Part shown: piece after piece, positions 10,301 to 16,736 of the stretch
How positions within the stretch are numbered: position 1 is the stretch's first letter
Layout of the letters: every line of letters begins with the position of its first letter
From: JBCCGI01 sp039029355
GTDB lineage: Bacteria; Planctomycetota; UBA1135; GCA-002686595
NCBI GenBank assembly: GCA_039029355.1
Contig: JBCCGI010000044.1
Span: 1-64,000 of the forward strand
Reading direction: 5' to 3'
DNA: 64,000 bases
Notes under the pieces: generated by a model
The model's input: only the letters and a program-made list of their open reading frames with translations
Database searches by the model: none
Told to the model about the DNA's origin: nothing
Program-made: the position numbers and the translations under genes

Positions 10301-10369
10301 GACCCCTTCCTCTCGGCAATCATGGATCAGGCGGAGGCGCTCTACGCTGACTGGCCAACCGCGGCCTAG
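7337..10369 (+). CDS. hsdR: Type I restriction endonuclease/translocase subunit HsdR
   Basis: Motor and nuclease subunit (1010 aa). The N-terminal PD-(D/E)xK nuclease motif is visible as PDLVVFVNGLPLVVFELKN (about residues 136-155). The SF2 translocase core follows: Walker A HTTGSGKSLSM (about 295), DEAH box VADEAHRSQYG (about 398), motif III GFTGTPVSF, and the distal helicase motif AISRVNRVF near 650. Length and order match complete HsdR proteins, with no frameshift. It is the third gene of the hsd operon and cleaves unmodified foreign DNA after ATP-driven translocation. Confidence 0.95.
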   Translation: MGHRGTETEFELTTIERLEQLKYQYAHGSELDRSSEDEVVLRSVLRGSLKRRYPDLPDKALDEAVRRFSRPNGVDTIRRNMHFHEMLTRGIDDLKVEFDDGRVEHRHVYALDWDDPRNNEFLVANQLRVHGRNDRRPDLVVFVNGLPLVVFELKNPYSEKPTVEEAINQIAHYRNDIPQLFDFNALVVVSDGITTKHGMWTANPEWYAPWKSITGVDVEQKTTGSMKTLVEGLFEKDRLLAYVRNFILFEVSGESITKKGAKYHQFFAVRTAAVRAADAFANGGDKRLGVIWHTTGSGKSLSMVFLVGLLRRELQNPTFVIQVDRTDLDQQLKDQFVDARALVGAVKHAESVDELRDLLRTEGGEVILTTIEKFRLKTNSGETSHPVLSESSKVIVVADEAHRSQYGFESGFARYLAEALPNAKRLGFTGTPVSFSGADTEEVFGDVIHTYDIRQSQEDRATVPIFYYPRLAKLHLAKEDVDSALDEITEGQDIDNIERKKSRWAALAAAAGAKDRVQAIAEDLLAHFKDRCETLKGKAMVVCMNRENCVRMYDALTAIPGCPEVKVVMTGNIAKDPEEWNKAGHISTKAQRDGIKQNMIDPDHPLQMVIVCDMWLTGTDIPCLHTLYVDKPMKGHNIIQAISRVNRVFSDKPHGLIVDYIGIGDDLREATGKYTKGGGRGEPAPDLSDEAKPVFFECLEVVRKLLPEGIDYGAWRHLSRIDLEDRYSLVYGHIADDDELREHYLAAELRLSHAYLLVKHLDDCRPFTDEVIFYQRVRKQILKTIPGRKTGKEVEHAVRDLVDDSVVSEGVVDIFDVAGIEQADISILDDEFLQTFKNKPHENLRLKLLEKLVRDAIKSREKQNLAKAKSFRELLEATLQKYHSRVVDAATVIKAMLEIRREMEAYDKRASELGLEADELAFYDAIESNLGALYDIEFLRGLIHDVVQSIKRNLKVDWTAPHREDVKAAVRSAVKRVLRKRGVEAKDLDPFLSAIMDQAEALYADWPTAA

Positions 10370-10430
10370 GTGTGGCAGCCGGAGCGCCCTTTCATTGGCC
10401 TTGCTAGCCAAGCGCGGGGGACCCAGCAGG

Positions 10431-10889
10431 ATGATTGAAGACCTTCTCCGTGAGAGAGCCACCGCTCTTCGTGCCTACTTCGAGGGTCCGCACTCGGGGA
10501 AGCACCTGCGTGTCTACAACTACTTTCCGCAGGGGTCCTGCAAGATCAGTTCTCTGCTCTTCCTGAAGTGGATTGGGGACCGTGACGGTATTGCGACGGG
10601 GTGCGGTGTGGCCAACGCCGTACGTGGGCCTGAGGACTCAGAGCAGTCTCACGCTTGGGCCGAGGTCGAGGGCTACATTGTCGACATCACCGCTGATCAG
10701 TTTTCGGACTTCGATCAGCGTGTGTTTGTTGGGCGCTCGAGTGACTGGCATGGTACCTGGACAGGGATGAAGCGGTATCCCCATAGAGAGTTCACCTCCA
10801 TTGGGGGAGAGCATCTTCGGGAGTACGAGCTACTCCTCCGTCACCTCGGTGGCGCGGGCAGTGCTCCGCTCAGGCAGGGAAGCTCCTAG
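10431..10889 (+). CDS. Small papain/transglutaminase-fold cysteine hydrolase-like protein
   Basis: A protein of 152 aa starting at the ATG at 10431 (CAGGATG; an upstream start at 10395 is possible). It has the spacing of a minimal transglutaminase/papain-like triad: Cys37 in QGSCKISSLLFLKWI, His74 in SHAWAEVEG and Asp85 in YIVDITADQF. The H-A-W...VDITADQF pattern recalls a widespread hypothetical family whose members occur in accessory regions. It begins 61 bp after hsdR on the same strand and may be cotranscribed, which makes it a candidate accessory of the restriction locus. Substrate is unknown; the catalytic assignment is inference from motif order. Its 3' end overlaps the converging gene by 20 bp. 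Confidence 0.6.
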   Translation: MIEDLLRERATALRAYFEGPHSGKHLRVYNYFPQGSCKISSLLFLKWIGDRDGIATGCGVANAVRGPEDSEQSHAWAEVEGYIVDITADQFSDFDQRVFVGRSSDWHGTWTGMKRYPHREFTSIGGEHLREYELLLRHLGGAGSAPLRQGSS

Positions 10890-11859
10890 CCCCGTCTTGG
10901 TGAGGCGGTTCTCTTTCGGAGCTTGCTTGAGGAAAGCGTAGTTTTGGGTCCTCTATAGATAGAGGAGACCGAAGCGCCAGCATGGATGATTCCGGGCGGA
11001 ACCAGCTCTTCTCCCGACAGGAGGCCCTGATCGCCTGGGCGCTACCCATAAGCCACGGTTCTTTGTGATCTATGGCAGCTCGCACAGCAATCATGCTGCC
11101 TGTGGCTTCGTCGGAATCATAGAAGCGACCTTTAGAGTGCCCGAACACCATTCCGTCGTGCCGCTTAGCGCGTGCGCGTCCCAACGCCTGACGGCCCAGC
11201 ATGATGAGGTTTGGCATCTCGAAGCCCAGCGACTCGAATAGGACTCCGGGGCTCAGGGCAAGGATGTCGGAAGGGGTCACGACGCCCCTGAGCGCCCTCC
11301 TGGTCTTTTCTGGTCCGGCTACGCGCCGTTCGATCCGTACTGCGTTCTGCGATGGATAGAGCTTGGACCGTCTGGGGTAGATCACGAGTCTGTCCGTGTT
11401 CCAGGAACGTCGGCTCGTGTAGTGCGATCCGAGATCATGGCCGTTGATCACGAACGTCCATGGATCACGAGACCACGGGCGTCGGAGGTGTCGAGCGATC
11501 CAGACCGCCCTCTGCTGTGCTTCGACGGCGTCCTTTGCTCTGACTTCTAGGGCGACGGCGACCTCCTGAAGCTGTGCCTTGGGAGCTGATGCTAGAGCGT
11601 CGAGGGTCTCGAAGGCCCCTGGGCGGGGGCGATGAACTAGGAGCCGACTGTGGCGGGCCGGTCGCCCCGGTGGTCCCGGCGACGGCCTGACGCTTACGGA
11701 GCCGCAGGTGCGGTCGAGCGCGGGCTGCTCCAAGATCCACGGCGGATCATCGCCCGGATCACGAGGGAATCGGATAGCGATTGAGTCGACATGCCAGCCG
11801 AGGATGTCCCACTGAGTTGGGCAGGAACTGCCCGGCGTCTCGTTACGGGTGGTGCTCAA
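10870..11859 (-). CDS. Island protein with weak resemblance to phage/plasmid replication initiators
   Basis: A protein of 329 aa starting with TTG and not confidently recognised. The central stretch (GHDLGSHYTSRRSWNTDRLVIYPRRSK...NAVRIERRV, about 135-180) resembles the Y-x-G-S/T-R-x-S...vvYdK...vRiE pattern of rolling-circle-type replication initiators of filamentous phages and small plasmids. The N-terminal 100 residues and the tail are low-complexity and Pro/Arg/Ser-rich. It is the last gene of a leftward cassette with the DUF5681-like and DUF1580-like genes. If the similarity is real, the element may replicate transiently after excision. Alternative: an unrelated island protein. Confidence 0.45.
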   Translation of the reverse strand: MSTTRNETPGSSCPTQWDILGWHVDSIAIRFPRDPGDDPPWILEQPALDRTCGSVSVRPSPGPPGRPARHSRLLVHRPRPGAFETLDALASAPKAQLQEVAVALEVRAKDAVEAQQRAVWIARHLRRPWSRDPWTFVINGHDLGSHYTSRRSWNTDRLVIYPRRSKLYPSQNAVRIERRVAGPEKTRRALRGVVTPSDILALSPGVLFESLGFEMPNLIMLGRQALGRARAKRHDGMVFGHSKGRFYDSDEATGSMIAVRAAIDHKEPWLMGSAQAIRASCREKSWFRPESSMLALRSPLSIEDPKLRFPQASSEREPPHQDGARSFPA

Positions 11860-11973
11860 GTGGGGCTCTAAAGTGGCTTGGCGAGGGCTCTTGGAGACAC
11901 AGGGAACCGATGACCTGTGCGCCCGCTCAGCGCGGGTCGTCCTTGCGGGCCCCGGGAAGGTGGATCGCGGTCG

Positions 11974-12213
11974 CTAAGCGTCCAGCTCAAGTGGCGAGCC
12001 AATTCGCCGAGCGAGCGCGAGAATCTCGGGGTCGTCCTCCTTCAACCGGCGAGAGACCTCCTCCACGATCCTGCCTCGTAGGTCGAGCAGGTCCTTGCGG
12101 GTGTAGAAGGCGAGGTCTGTCTCTGCGAGCACCCCGAGATCGCGACCTATATCCGGGATCTCGGTGCAGATGAAGAAGCAGTAGTAGGCGAGGTCGTGGT
12201 CCGTGAGTTCCAT
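11974..12213 (-). CDS. Small hypothetical island protein
   Basis: Seventy-nine residues, mostly predicted helical and acidic (LTDHDLAYYCFFICTEIPDIG...DLLDLRGRIVEEVSRRLKEDD). No recognised domain. It begins seven bases after the stop of the upstream DUF5681-like gene, so it is probably cotranslated in the leftward island cassette. Codon use and compact spacing support it as real. Function unknown. Confidence 0.5.
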   Translation of the reverse strand: MELTDHDLAYYCFFICTEIPDIGRDLGVLAETDLAFYTRKDLLDLRGRIVEEVSRRLKEDDPEILALARRIGSPLELDA

Positions 12214-12220
12214 TGGGTGG

Positions 12221-12811
12221 TCAGACGTAGTCGGGCGGAGGAGCTTCGCCGCTCCAGTTCGGCGCTTGGTCGGCTCTGGTTGTTCGATCCGATAGCCGAG
12301 CGGTGGTTTTCTCGACGAGCCAGCTCAAGCGTGTGCTAACGGAGAGCGTGATCGAGCCGGAGCTGGCGGCAGCGGTGATCTCGCGTTGAGCGCGAGCGCA
12401 GTCGTCCAGCGTCTCAAGGTCGCCCAAGTCGAAGGTGACGGTCTCGGTGTCAGCCTCTGCGCGCGACGTTCCGCCTATACGATCCAAGAGCAATCGGGCC
12501 GCACGTACGTCGCCCCGCCGAGCTCGGTGGACCATGCTCGCGATCACCCGGTCGAGGTCCGCGTTTGACACGGCTCGATCAAGAGCCCGCCGGAGTCGTC
12601 CACGTTCGCGCTGGCCCGCGTTACCGCGAGCGAGCTTGTTCCCCGGCATGAAGCGGCCTCTTGAGTCGCGACCGCCCGAGTTTCGTCCGTGTTCTACGGG
12701 CGGCTCCTCGTCACTCAGTCGTCGGCGTTCTCGCTTTCGTTTCGGCATGGCTGGCTCCGTCGTGAGGCGTGGGGCGGTTCGAGGGCCCCTTCCAGCATCA
12801 TTAGCGCTCAT
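12221..12811 (-). CDS. DUF5681-like mobile-element protein
   Basis: A protein of 196 aa with the signature GRDSRGRFMPGNKLARGN (about 47-64), typical of the short basic DUF5681 N-terminus found in phage and integrated-element proteins. A helical region with RRGDVRAARLLLDRIGG follows, as in small terminase-like or DNA-packaging accessory proteins; the exact role is not known. The ATG at 12811 lies inside the end of the upstream gene (11-nt overlap) and is preceded by AGGAGA, so translation is probably coupled. A start at 12748 is a weaker alternative. Confidence 0.6.
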   Translation of the reverse strand: MSANDAGRGPRTAPRLTTEPAMPKRKRERRRLSDEEPPVEHGRNSGGRDSRGRFMPGNKLARGNAGQRERGRLRRALDRAVSNADLDRVIASMVHRARRGDVRAARLLLDRIGGTSRAEADTETVTFDLGDLETLDDCARAQREITAAASSGSITLSVSTRLSWLVEKTTARLSDRTTRADQAPNWSGEAPPPDYV

Positions 12812-13070
12812 TCTCCTGTTCTCCTGCCTCGTGGACGAAGGCCAGGAGGTCAGCAGCTCGGACGACGAGTCTTCGACCGCTGCGGCATGTCTTGAGCCTC
12901 ACGACTCGGCCACTGGGGGCTATCAGCCCTGACCGGCTCCAACGCGAGATCGCGGACGGATGTGGGGGGCGGGTGCGCGGGGGGCGTGGCAAGAGCGTGA
13001 CCGCTTCGCTGGGCAAGAGCAGGTGCTCAGGGTCACTCGCGACAAGTTCGGGGAGAGTTCTCTGTGACAT
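12801..13070 (-). CDS. DUF1580-like / excisionase-like DNA-binding protein
   Basis: Eighty-nine residues with a short winged-helix pattern: LLLPSEAVTLLPRPPRTRPPHPSAI as the first helices, SRWSRSGLIAPSGRVVRLKT as recognition helix and wing, and RRLVVRAADLLAFV as the last helix. This layout matches DUF1580-type proteins common on planctomycete mobile elements and MerR/Xis-like excisionases. It is the first gene of the leftward cassette and is divergent from the gene at 13203. It may act as the recombination directionality factor or the regulator of the element. Confidence 0.6.
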   Translation of the reverse strand: MSQRTLPELVASDPEHLLLPSEAVTLLPRPPRTRPPHPSAISRWSRSGLIAPSGRVVRLKTCRSGRRLVVRAADLLAFVHEAGEQENER

Positions 13071-13187
13071 GGGGCCTTTCCTTGGCTTCGGAGGCCGCTC
13101 AGATGCGGCTGTTTGACCTGAGCCAGGATGGACCGTGCTGGAGAGAATGCGAGAATCTGGGTGTAACCTGAGAACGCGGCCCGAGCG

Positions 13188-13193
13188 TATATT
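13188..13193 (+). promoter_or_regulatory. Probable -10 element (TATATT) of a leaderless transcript
   Basis: TATATT ends 9 nt before the ATG at 13203, with no Shine-Dalgarno sequence between them. The spacing is that of a leaderless promoter, seen repeatedly in this window. Confidence 0.45.
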
Positions 13194-13202
13194 CCCTGCA
13201 TC

Positions 13203-13583
13203 ATGAGTCTTCCCATTCGAGCACGTCGGATCTGCCTGGAACCCAGATTGATTTTCTCCGAAAGGGGAGGGCGCCTCGTCGGCGGTCGGAGGCCTGGCCG
13301 ACTTCGAGCAGGAGATCAGGCTGTCGAGCTGACGAGGGGATGGACGTTGGCGCTACTCCGCCTCGCATGCTGTGACGCAAAGGACCCTCTGCGAGCGAAG
13401 CAGCTAGTCCCGGCGATATACGCGTGTGCGAGTTCGGCTCGCAATGAGCTGCATAAGCTCCGGATTCTCATCAACGACTGTCTACCGCAGGCACGAGGGA
13501 TGATCCGGAGTCGGAGGGGAAGAGACTGTGGATTCTGGTTGAGCAGTGAGGTGAGTGTTCGTGCCCGTCGTCTACTCGATTGA
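13203..13583 (+). CDS. Small putative winged-helix protein at the island right end
   Basis: A protein of 126 aa. The C-terminal part (ARNELHKLRILINDCLPQ...IRSRRGRDCGFWLSSEVSV) looks like the helix-wing portion of OmpR-type winged helices (vrn.i..LRr.L......I.t..g.GY.l), but the match is weak and no receiver domain is present. It is divergent from the leftward cassette and is the last gene before the tRNA-derived attachment site, a typical place for a small regulator. A non-coding origin cannot be excluded. Confidence 0.4.
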   Translation: MSLPIRARRICLEPRLIFSERGGRLVGGRRPGRLRAGDQAVELTRGWTLALLRLACCDAKDPLRAKQLVPAIYACASSARNELHKLRILINDCLPQARGMIRSRRGRDCGFWLSSEVSVRARRLLD

Positions 13584-13607
13584 TGGGAAGGCGCTTGCAC
13601 AGCGCTG

Positions 13608-13662
13608 GGCAGTCCTGCCCCGTTGAGTTAGACTCCAGCGAGTTGGGGCAGCATGGACTGCC
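13608..13662. repeat. Long imperfect hairpin next to the attachment site
   Basis: Inverted repeat with arms GGCAGTCC (13608-13615) and GGACTGCC (13655-13662), continued inside by TGCCCC (13616-13621) and GGGGCA (13645-13650). There is a 4-nt bulge and a 23-nt loop. It sits about 50 bp before the tRNA fragment and could be an integrase or excisionase arm site or a structured transcript end. No T-run follows. Confidence 0.5.
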
Positions 13663-13713
13663 TCCGAATGCTCACTAACAACCCCGTCCGCGCCGCAGAG
13701 GTGAGCTGGTTTC

Positions 13714-13759
13714 GCTCATAACCCGGAGGTCGCAGGTTCGAATCCTGCCCCCGCTACCA
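13714..13759 (+). other. 3' fragment of initiator tRNA-Met, probable attR of the island
   Basis: From GCTCATAACCCGG the sequence reads as the anticodon loop (CAT), the variable loop, a complete T arm (GCAGG TTCGAAT CCTGC) and an acceptor end with encoded CCA (CCCCGCTACCA). The 5' half needed for a tRNA is missing: the bases before the anticodon do not complete the G-rich anticodon stem of tRNA-fMet. Similarity starting exactly at the anticodon loop is the usual crossover position of tRNA-targeting tyrosine integrases. The intact tRNA gene should lie just left of the window beside the integrase. Confidence 0.8.
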
Positions 13760-13767
13760 CTTCCAAG

Positions 13768-13804
13768 AGAGGATCTGGCCCTTCCCGGCTTGGTCCTCTT
13801 TTTT
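13768..13804 (+). terminator. Rho-independent terminator downstream of the tRNA fragment
   Basis: Stem AGAGGA / TCCTCT with an inner GCC/GGC, followed by six T. It is probably the original terminator of the tRNA gene, kept on the chromosomal side of the attachment site. Confidence 0.75.
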
Positions 13805-14024
13805 CGTGCCCGTGGGGGCGGGTGAGGTCGCCGGTACGAAGCGACCCCCACTAGGCACGTCGTGAGATGCGGCCGAACTCGGGCCCGGTTTGGGGCTCCG
13901 ACTTGGTTCCCCGGAGGTTCCCCATGGGTTCCCCGATTTCGGCCCGTCGAGAGACTGACCAGCCCCCCTCAAACCGGTCCAGATCCGAAGTTAGGATCGG
14001 ACCCAACCCGAGGAGAGGACAGGC

Positions 14025-14304
14025 ACGCCGAGGAAGCGGCACACACCCGAAGAGATCATCCACAAGCTCCGTGAAGCCGAGCTCGCCCTGGCGAAAGGAG
14101 CCACGACCGGCGAAGCGGTACGCCAGATCGGCGTGACGGAGCAGACGTACTACCCGATGGAGAAAGGAGTACGGCGGGATGCAGGTCGACCAGGCCAAGC
14201 GGCTCAAAGACCTGGAGCGCGAGAACGCACGCCTCAAGCGGCTGCTCGCTGACGCGCACCTCGACAAAGCGATCCTGAAGGAAGCGTCGGAGGGAAACTT
14301 CTGA
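14025..14304 (+). pseudogene. IS3 transposase OrfA (HTH subunit), broken
   Basis: The reading PRKRHTPEEIIHKLREAE...GVTEQTYY is the OrfA helix-turn-helix. The expected start codon reads ACG at 14025 instead of ATG, although AGGAG stands upstream. An extra C in the run at 14153-14155 shifts the frame; with one base removed the protein continues RWRKEYGGMQVDQAKRLKDL and a leucine-zipper-like tail ending GNF. The total length (280 nt, 3n+1) agrees with a single insertion. Confidence 0.8.
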
Positions 14305-15187
14305 GCCCGCAGCGCAGACGCCGCGTCGTAGATCGAGTCCGGTCGAAGCTCGGAGTCTCCGAGCGCAGGGCCTGTCGTGTCCTGGGCCAGGCTCGGTCGA
14401 CGCAGGGGCCTGTGCCGCGGGCATCGGACTGGGCGAGGCGGCTCGAAGATCGGATTGTCGAGCTGGCGAGCCAATTCGGGCGCTACGGATATCGACGGAT
14501 CACGGCCCTTCTCCGCAGGGAGGGTTGGCCGGTGAACCACAAGCGCGTCGAGAGGATCTGGCGCCGGGAGGGGCTCAAGGTGCCCCAGCGGCAGCCCAAA
14601 AGGGGACGGCTCTGGCTCAACGAGGAGTCCTGCATCAGGCTCCGCGCTGAGAGACCGAATCACGTTTGGAGTTACGACTTCGTCCACGCGAGGACCCGCG
14701 ATGGACGGCCGCTCAAGCTGTTGACGCTCATCGACGAGTTCACCCGCGAGTGCATCGACGTTGCGCGTCGGCTTCGCTCGGAGGAGGTCCTGTGCCGCCT
14801 TGGTCGGCTGATGCTGGAGCGAGGAGTGCCGGAGCACATCCGCAGCGACAACGGACCGGAGTTCATCGCCAAAGCCCTTCGCCGCTGGCTTGGACGAGTC
14901 GGCACTCGGACGCTCTTCATCGAGCCGGGCTCGCCCTGGGAGAACGGCTACTCGATTCGTTCAACGGAAAGTTGCGCGACGAGCTCCTCAATGGCGAGGT
15001 GTTCTACACGCTCAGGGAAGCCCAAGTCGTGATTGAGGCTTGGCGGCACGAGTACAACACGATCCGGCCGCACAGCTCTCTGGGGTACCGAGCCCCGGCA
15101 CCCGAGGCCTTCGAGGCCCAAGATCAGCGCTCTCGGCAACTCAGGAGCGGGCCACCGAGCAAGGAAGTGCTCCTGGGACTAACCTAG
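14301..15187 (+). pseudogene. IS3 transposase OrfB (DDE catalytic subunit), broken
   Basis: Integrase-core subunit with RRACRVLGQ...YGYRRITALLRREGW and DDE residues in WSYDFV and RSDNGPEF. A one-base deletion near 14950 breaks the frame after WENGY; the downstream frame resumes as LLDSFNGKLRDELLNGE and ends at 15187. The position of the third catalytic residue, normally Glu before SFNGK, is Asp (GAT). Frameshift plus catalytic change argue for a dead copy rather than programmed frameshifting. Confidence 0.82.
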
Positions 15188-15236
15188 GAGCTGGTACGAC
15201 CCGTGGGGGCAGCAGGTCACTGGGGGGGTCCTGGTA

Positions 15237-15626
15237 TCACTCCGGATCATGGCGCTGAGCGCCGGCAGTCCCCCGCCTGGCGACATCTTCAGCCTCGGCC
15301 TTTAGCAGCGGCTCGGCATCGATGTCAGAAAGGGGGGTATCCGGATCTCGATCAAGTCGTCCATCCGCAATTAGTGACAGATATCTAGAACAGCAGACCC
15401 TCAAGAATGAGGTGAAGTTCCCCAGGTCGTGCTCGGCCTGTGTGTATTCGATGTATAGGCGTGTGATCAGTTGACCGATAGAGTGCCCATCGCGATCGGC
15501 GATCTCAGTCAGCGTCGACCAGAAAAACGCCTCCAGGCGGACAGATGTTACGACGCCACCGACGCGTATGGATCGAGTGGTCGATTGCCAGAAGCGTCTA
15601 TCAGCTTGAATGAAGAGCTCGCACAT
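15237..15626 (-). CDS. Ribbon-helix-helix domain protein (RHH_4-like)
   Basis: A protein of 129 aa. The central stretch matches the RHH_4 pattern: RSIRVGGVVTSVRLEAFFW as the beta strand and start of helix 1, LTEIADRDGHSIGQLITRLY, then a helix ending FTSFLRVCCSRYL. Such proteins are small DNA-binding regulators. Base composition is visibly less GC-rich than the backbone, matching the neighbouring DJ-1 gene and suggesting joint transfer. It lies between the dead IS and the DJ-1 gene, 33 bp from the latter and on the same strand. Confidence 0.7.
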   Translation of the reverse strand: MCELFIQADRRFWQSTTRSIRVGGVVTSVRLEAFFWSTLTEIADRDGHSIGQLITRLYIEYTQAEHDLGNFTSFLRVCCSRYLSLIADGRLDRDPDTPLSDIDAEPLLKAEAEDVARRGTAGAQRHDPE

Positions 15627-15659
15627 GATCGGGAGTATCGAAGCTCTGTCTCTAAGTGG

Positions 15660-16226
15660 CTAGCCCTCGACCAGGAGCGCGTTGAACTGTCGGATCAGTT
15701 CTGGATGAGCAGGCCAGGCTGGGGCGGTTACCAGGTTTCCATCGGTGATCGCCTCTGTAAATTCTATCGATGAGTATTCGGCGCCATCGGCCTTGATTTC
15801 CGGTCCACACGCCGGATAAGCGGAGACTTTCTTGCCTTGCAGTACACCGCAACCCGTAAAAACTTGTGGGCCGTGGCACACCGAAGCAACCGGCTTGTTG
15901 GCCTTGAAGAAGTGACGCACCATCTTGACGACGCGATCGTCCAGGCGCAGGTACTCGGGTGAGCGACCGCCCGGGACGTAGAGGGCATCGTAGTCTTCCA
16001 GGTCGACATCTTCGAATGTCGCGTTTAGCTCAAAGTTGTGCCCTCGCTTCTCGGAGTAGGTTTGCTCTCCCTCAAAGTCGTGAATCGACGTCGCTATGGT
16101 ATCGCCAGACTTCTTGCCTGGGCTGACTGCGTCAACTTCGTGCCCCATCGCCTTCAGAGCCTGAAACGGCACCATGTTCTCATAGTCCTCAACGAAGTCA
16201 CCAGTGATCATTAGTATGCGCTTCAT
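15660..16226 (-). CDS. DJ-1/PfpI-family protein (putative deglycase/protease)
   Basis: A protein of 188 aa with a complete class I glutamine-amidotransferase-like fold. It has MKRILMITGDFVEDYE at the N-terminus (the conserved acidic residue near 15), YDALYVPGGRSPEYLR, the nucleophile elbow SVCHGPQVF (Cys about 117) and a C-terminal NLVTAPAWPAHPEL. Members act as stress-related glyoxalase/deglycases or small proteases; which applies here cannot be told. GC is lower than in the backbone. It lies inside the segment bracketed by two tRNA-end copies and is probably imported. Confidence 0.88.
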   Translation of the reverse strand: MKRILMITGDFVEDYENMVPFQALKAMGHEVDAVSPGKKSGDTIATSIHDFEGEQTYSEKRGHNFELNATFEDVDLEDYDALYVPGGRSPEYLRLDDRVVKMVRHFFKANKPVASVCHGPQVFTGCGVLQGKKVSAYPACGPEIKADGAEYSSIEFTEAITDGNLVTAPAWPAHPELIRQFNALLVEG

Positions 16227-16679
16227 GGCGGGGTTTGTTTCCTGATCTATCGACTTAGGGGGCAGCGCGCAGGCTGCGATCAGCGCTAGGCTGCCACGAG
16301 TTCGGTGGCGGCGGGTAACAGCAGGGTACTACACCGGCTTCTTCGTCTGATCGCGTCATGCCGACCGCCTAAGCGAGAGGCTACCCTCTGTTTGCCTTAA
16401 GATTCACTCGTGATGAGGTGGTGCTCGATGGGTTTCCTGGTTGGACAGCGGACATTGTGGCGACGGCGAGACGCGGCACGCTCTCACCACGGCATACACC
16501 CGCAATGGGCCCGACGGGTGAAAGAACGCGACACCATCGAGGTGCCTCGATTGGGGGGTAATTGCGGCTACGCACCGATCTCGCCTGCTTGTCCAGCCAC
16601 GGTCGGGAGCAGGCCGCAAGGCAGATTCTCCCGAACCCTGACCCCGCTCCGACCGGTCCTCTGATGCCGAGCCCATGAG

Positions 16680-16692
16680 GCCCCCGCTACCA
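16680..16692 (+). repeat. Second copy of the tRNA acceptor end
   Basis: GCCCCCGCTACCA is identical to the last 13 bases of the tRNA fragment ending at 13759. As in the first copy, a terminator with six T begins its T-run about 40 bases later, and both T-runs are followed by CGTGCCCG. This looks like an older or degenerate attachment site. Confidence 0.5.
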
Positions 16693-16714
16693 ACCTCCTC
16701 GCGAGGTGCGACGA

Positions 16715-16736
16715 CCCGGCCCCGGCCGGGTTTTTT
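16715..16736 (+). terminator. Rho-independent terminator
   Basis: GC-rich hairpin CCCGGCC/GGCCGGG followed by six T. It is placed like the terminator after the first tRNA fragment. Confidence 0.75.

Larger units (their letters stand above)
13956..15219 (+). mobile_element. Decayed IS3-family insertion sequence
   Basis: An element of about 1.26 kb bounded by imperfect inverted ends (TGACCAGCCCCCC at the left; the complement of GGGGGCAGCAGGTCA at the right). It encodes the two overlapping frames of an IS3-family transposase, both broken. No clear target-site duplication is visible, so the ends are approximate. It lies just outside the first tRNA fragment, between the two tRNA-like scars. Confidence 0.7.

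Noticed and set aside
13714..13759. A functional tRNA-Met gene
   Set aside because: Only the anticodon loop to the 3' end matches. The 5' acceptor strand, D arm and 5' anticodon stem are absent.
14025..15187. Programmed frameshifting between the IS3 frames as the explanation for the broken frames
   Set aside because: The OrfA shift is an extra C inside the HTH region far from the OrfA/OrfB junction, and the OrfB shift is inside the catalytic domain. Neither is at a slippery sequence, and the catalytic Glu and start codon are also altered.
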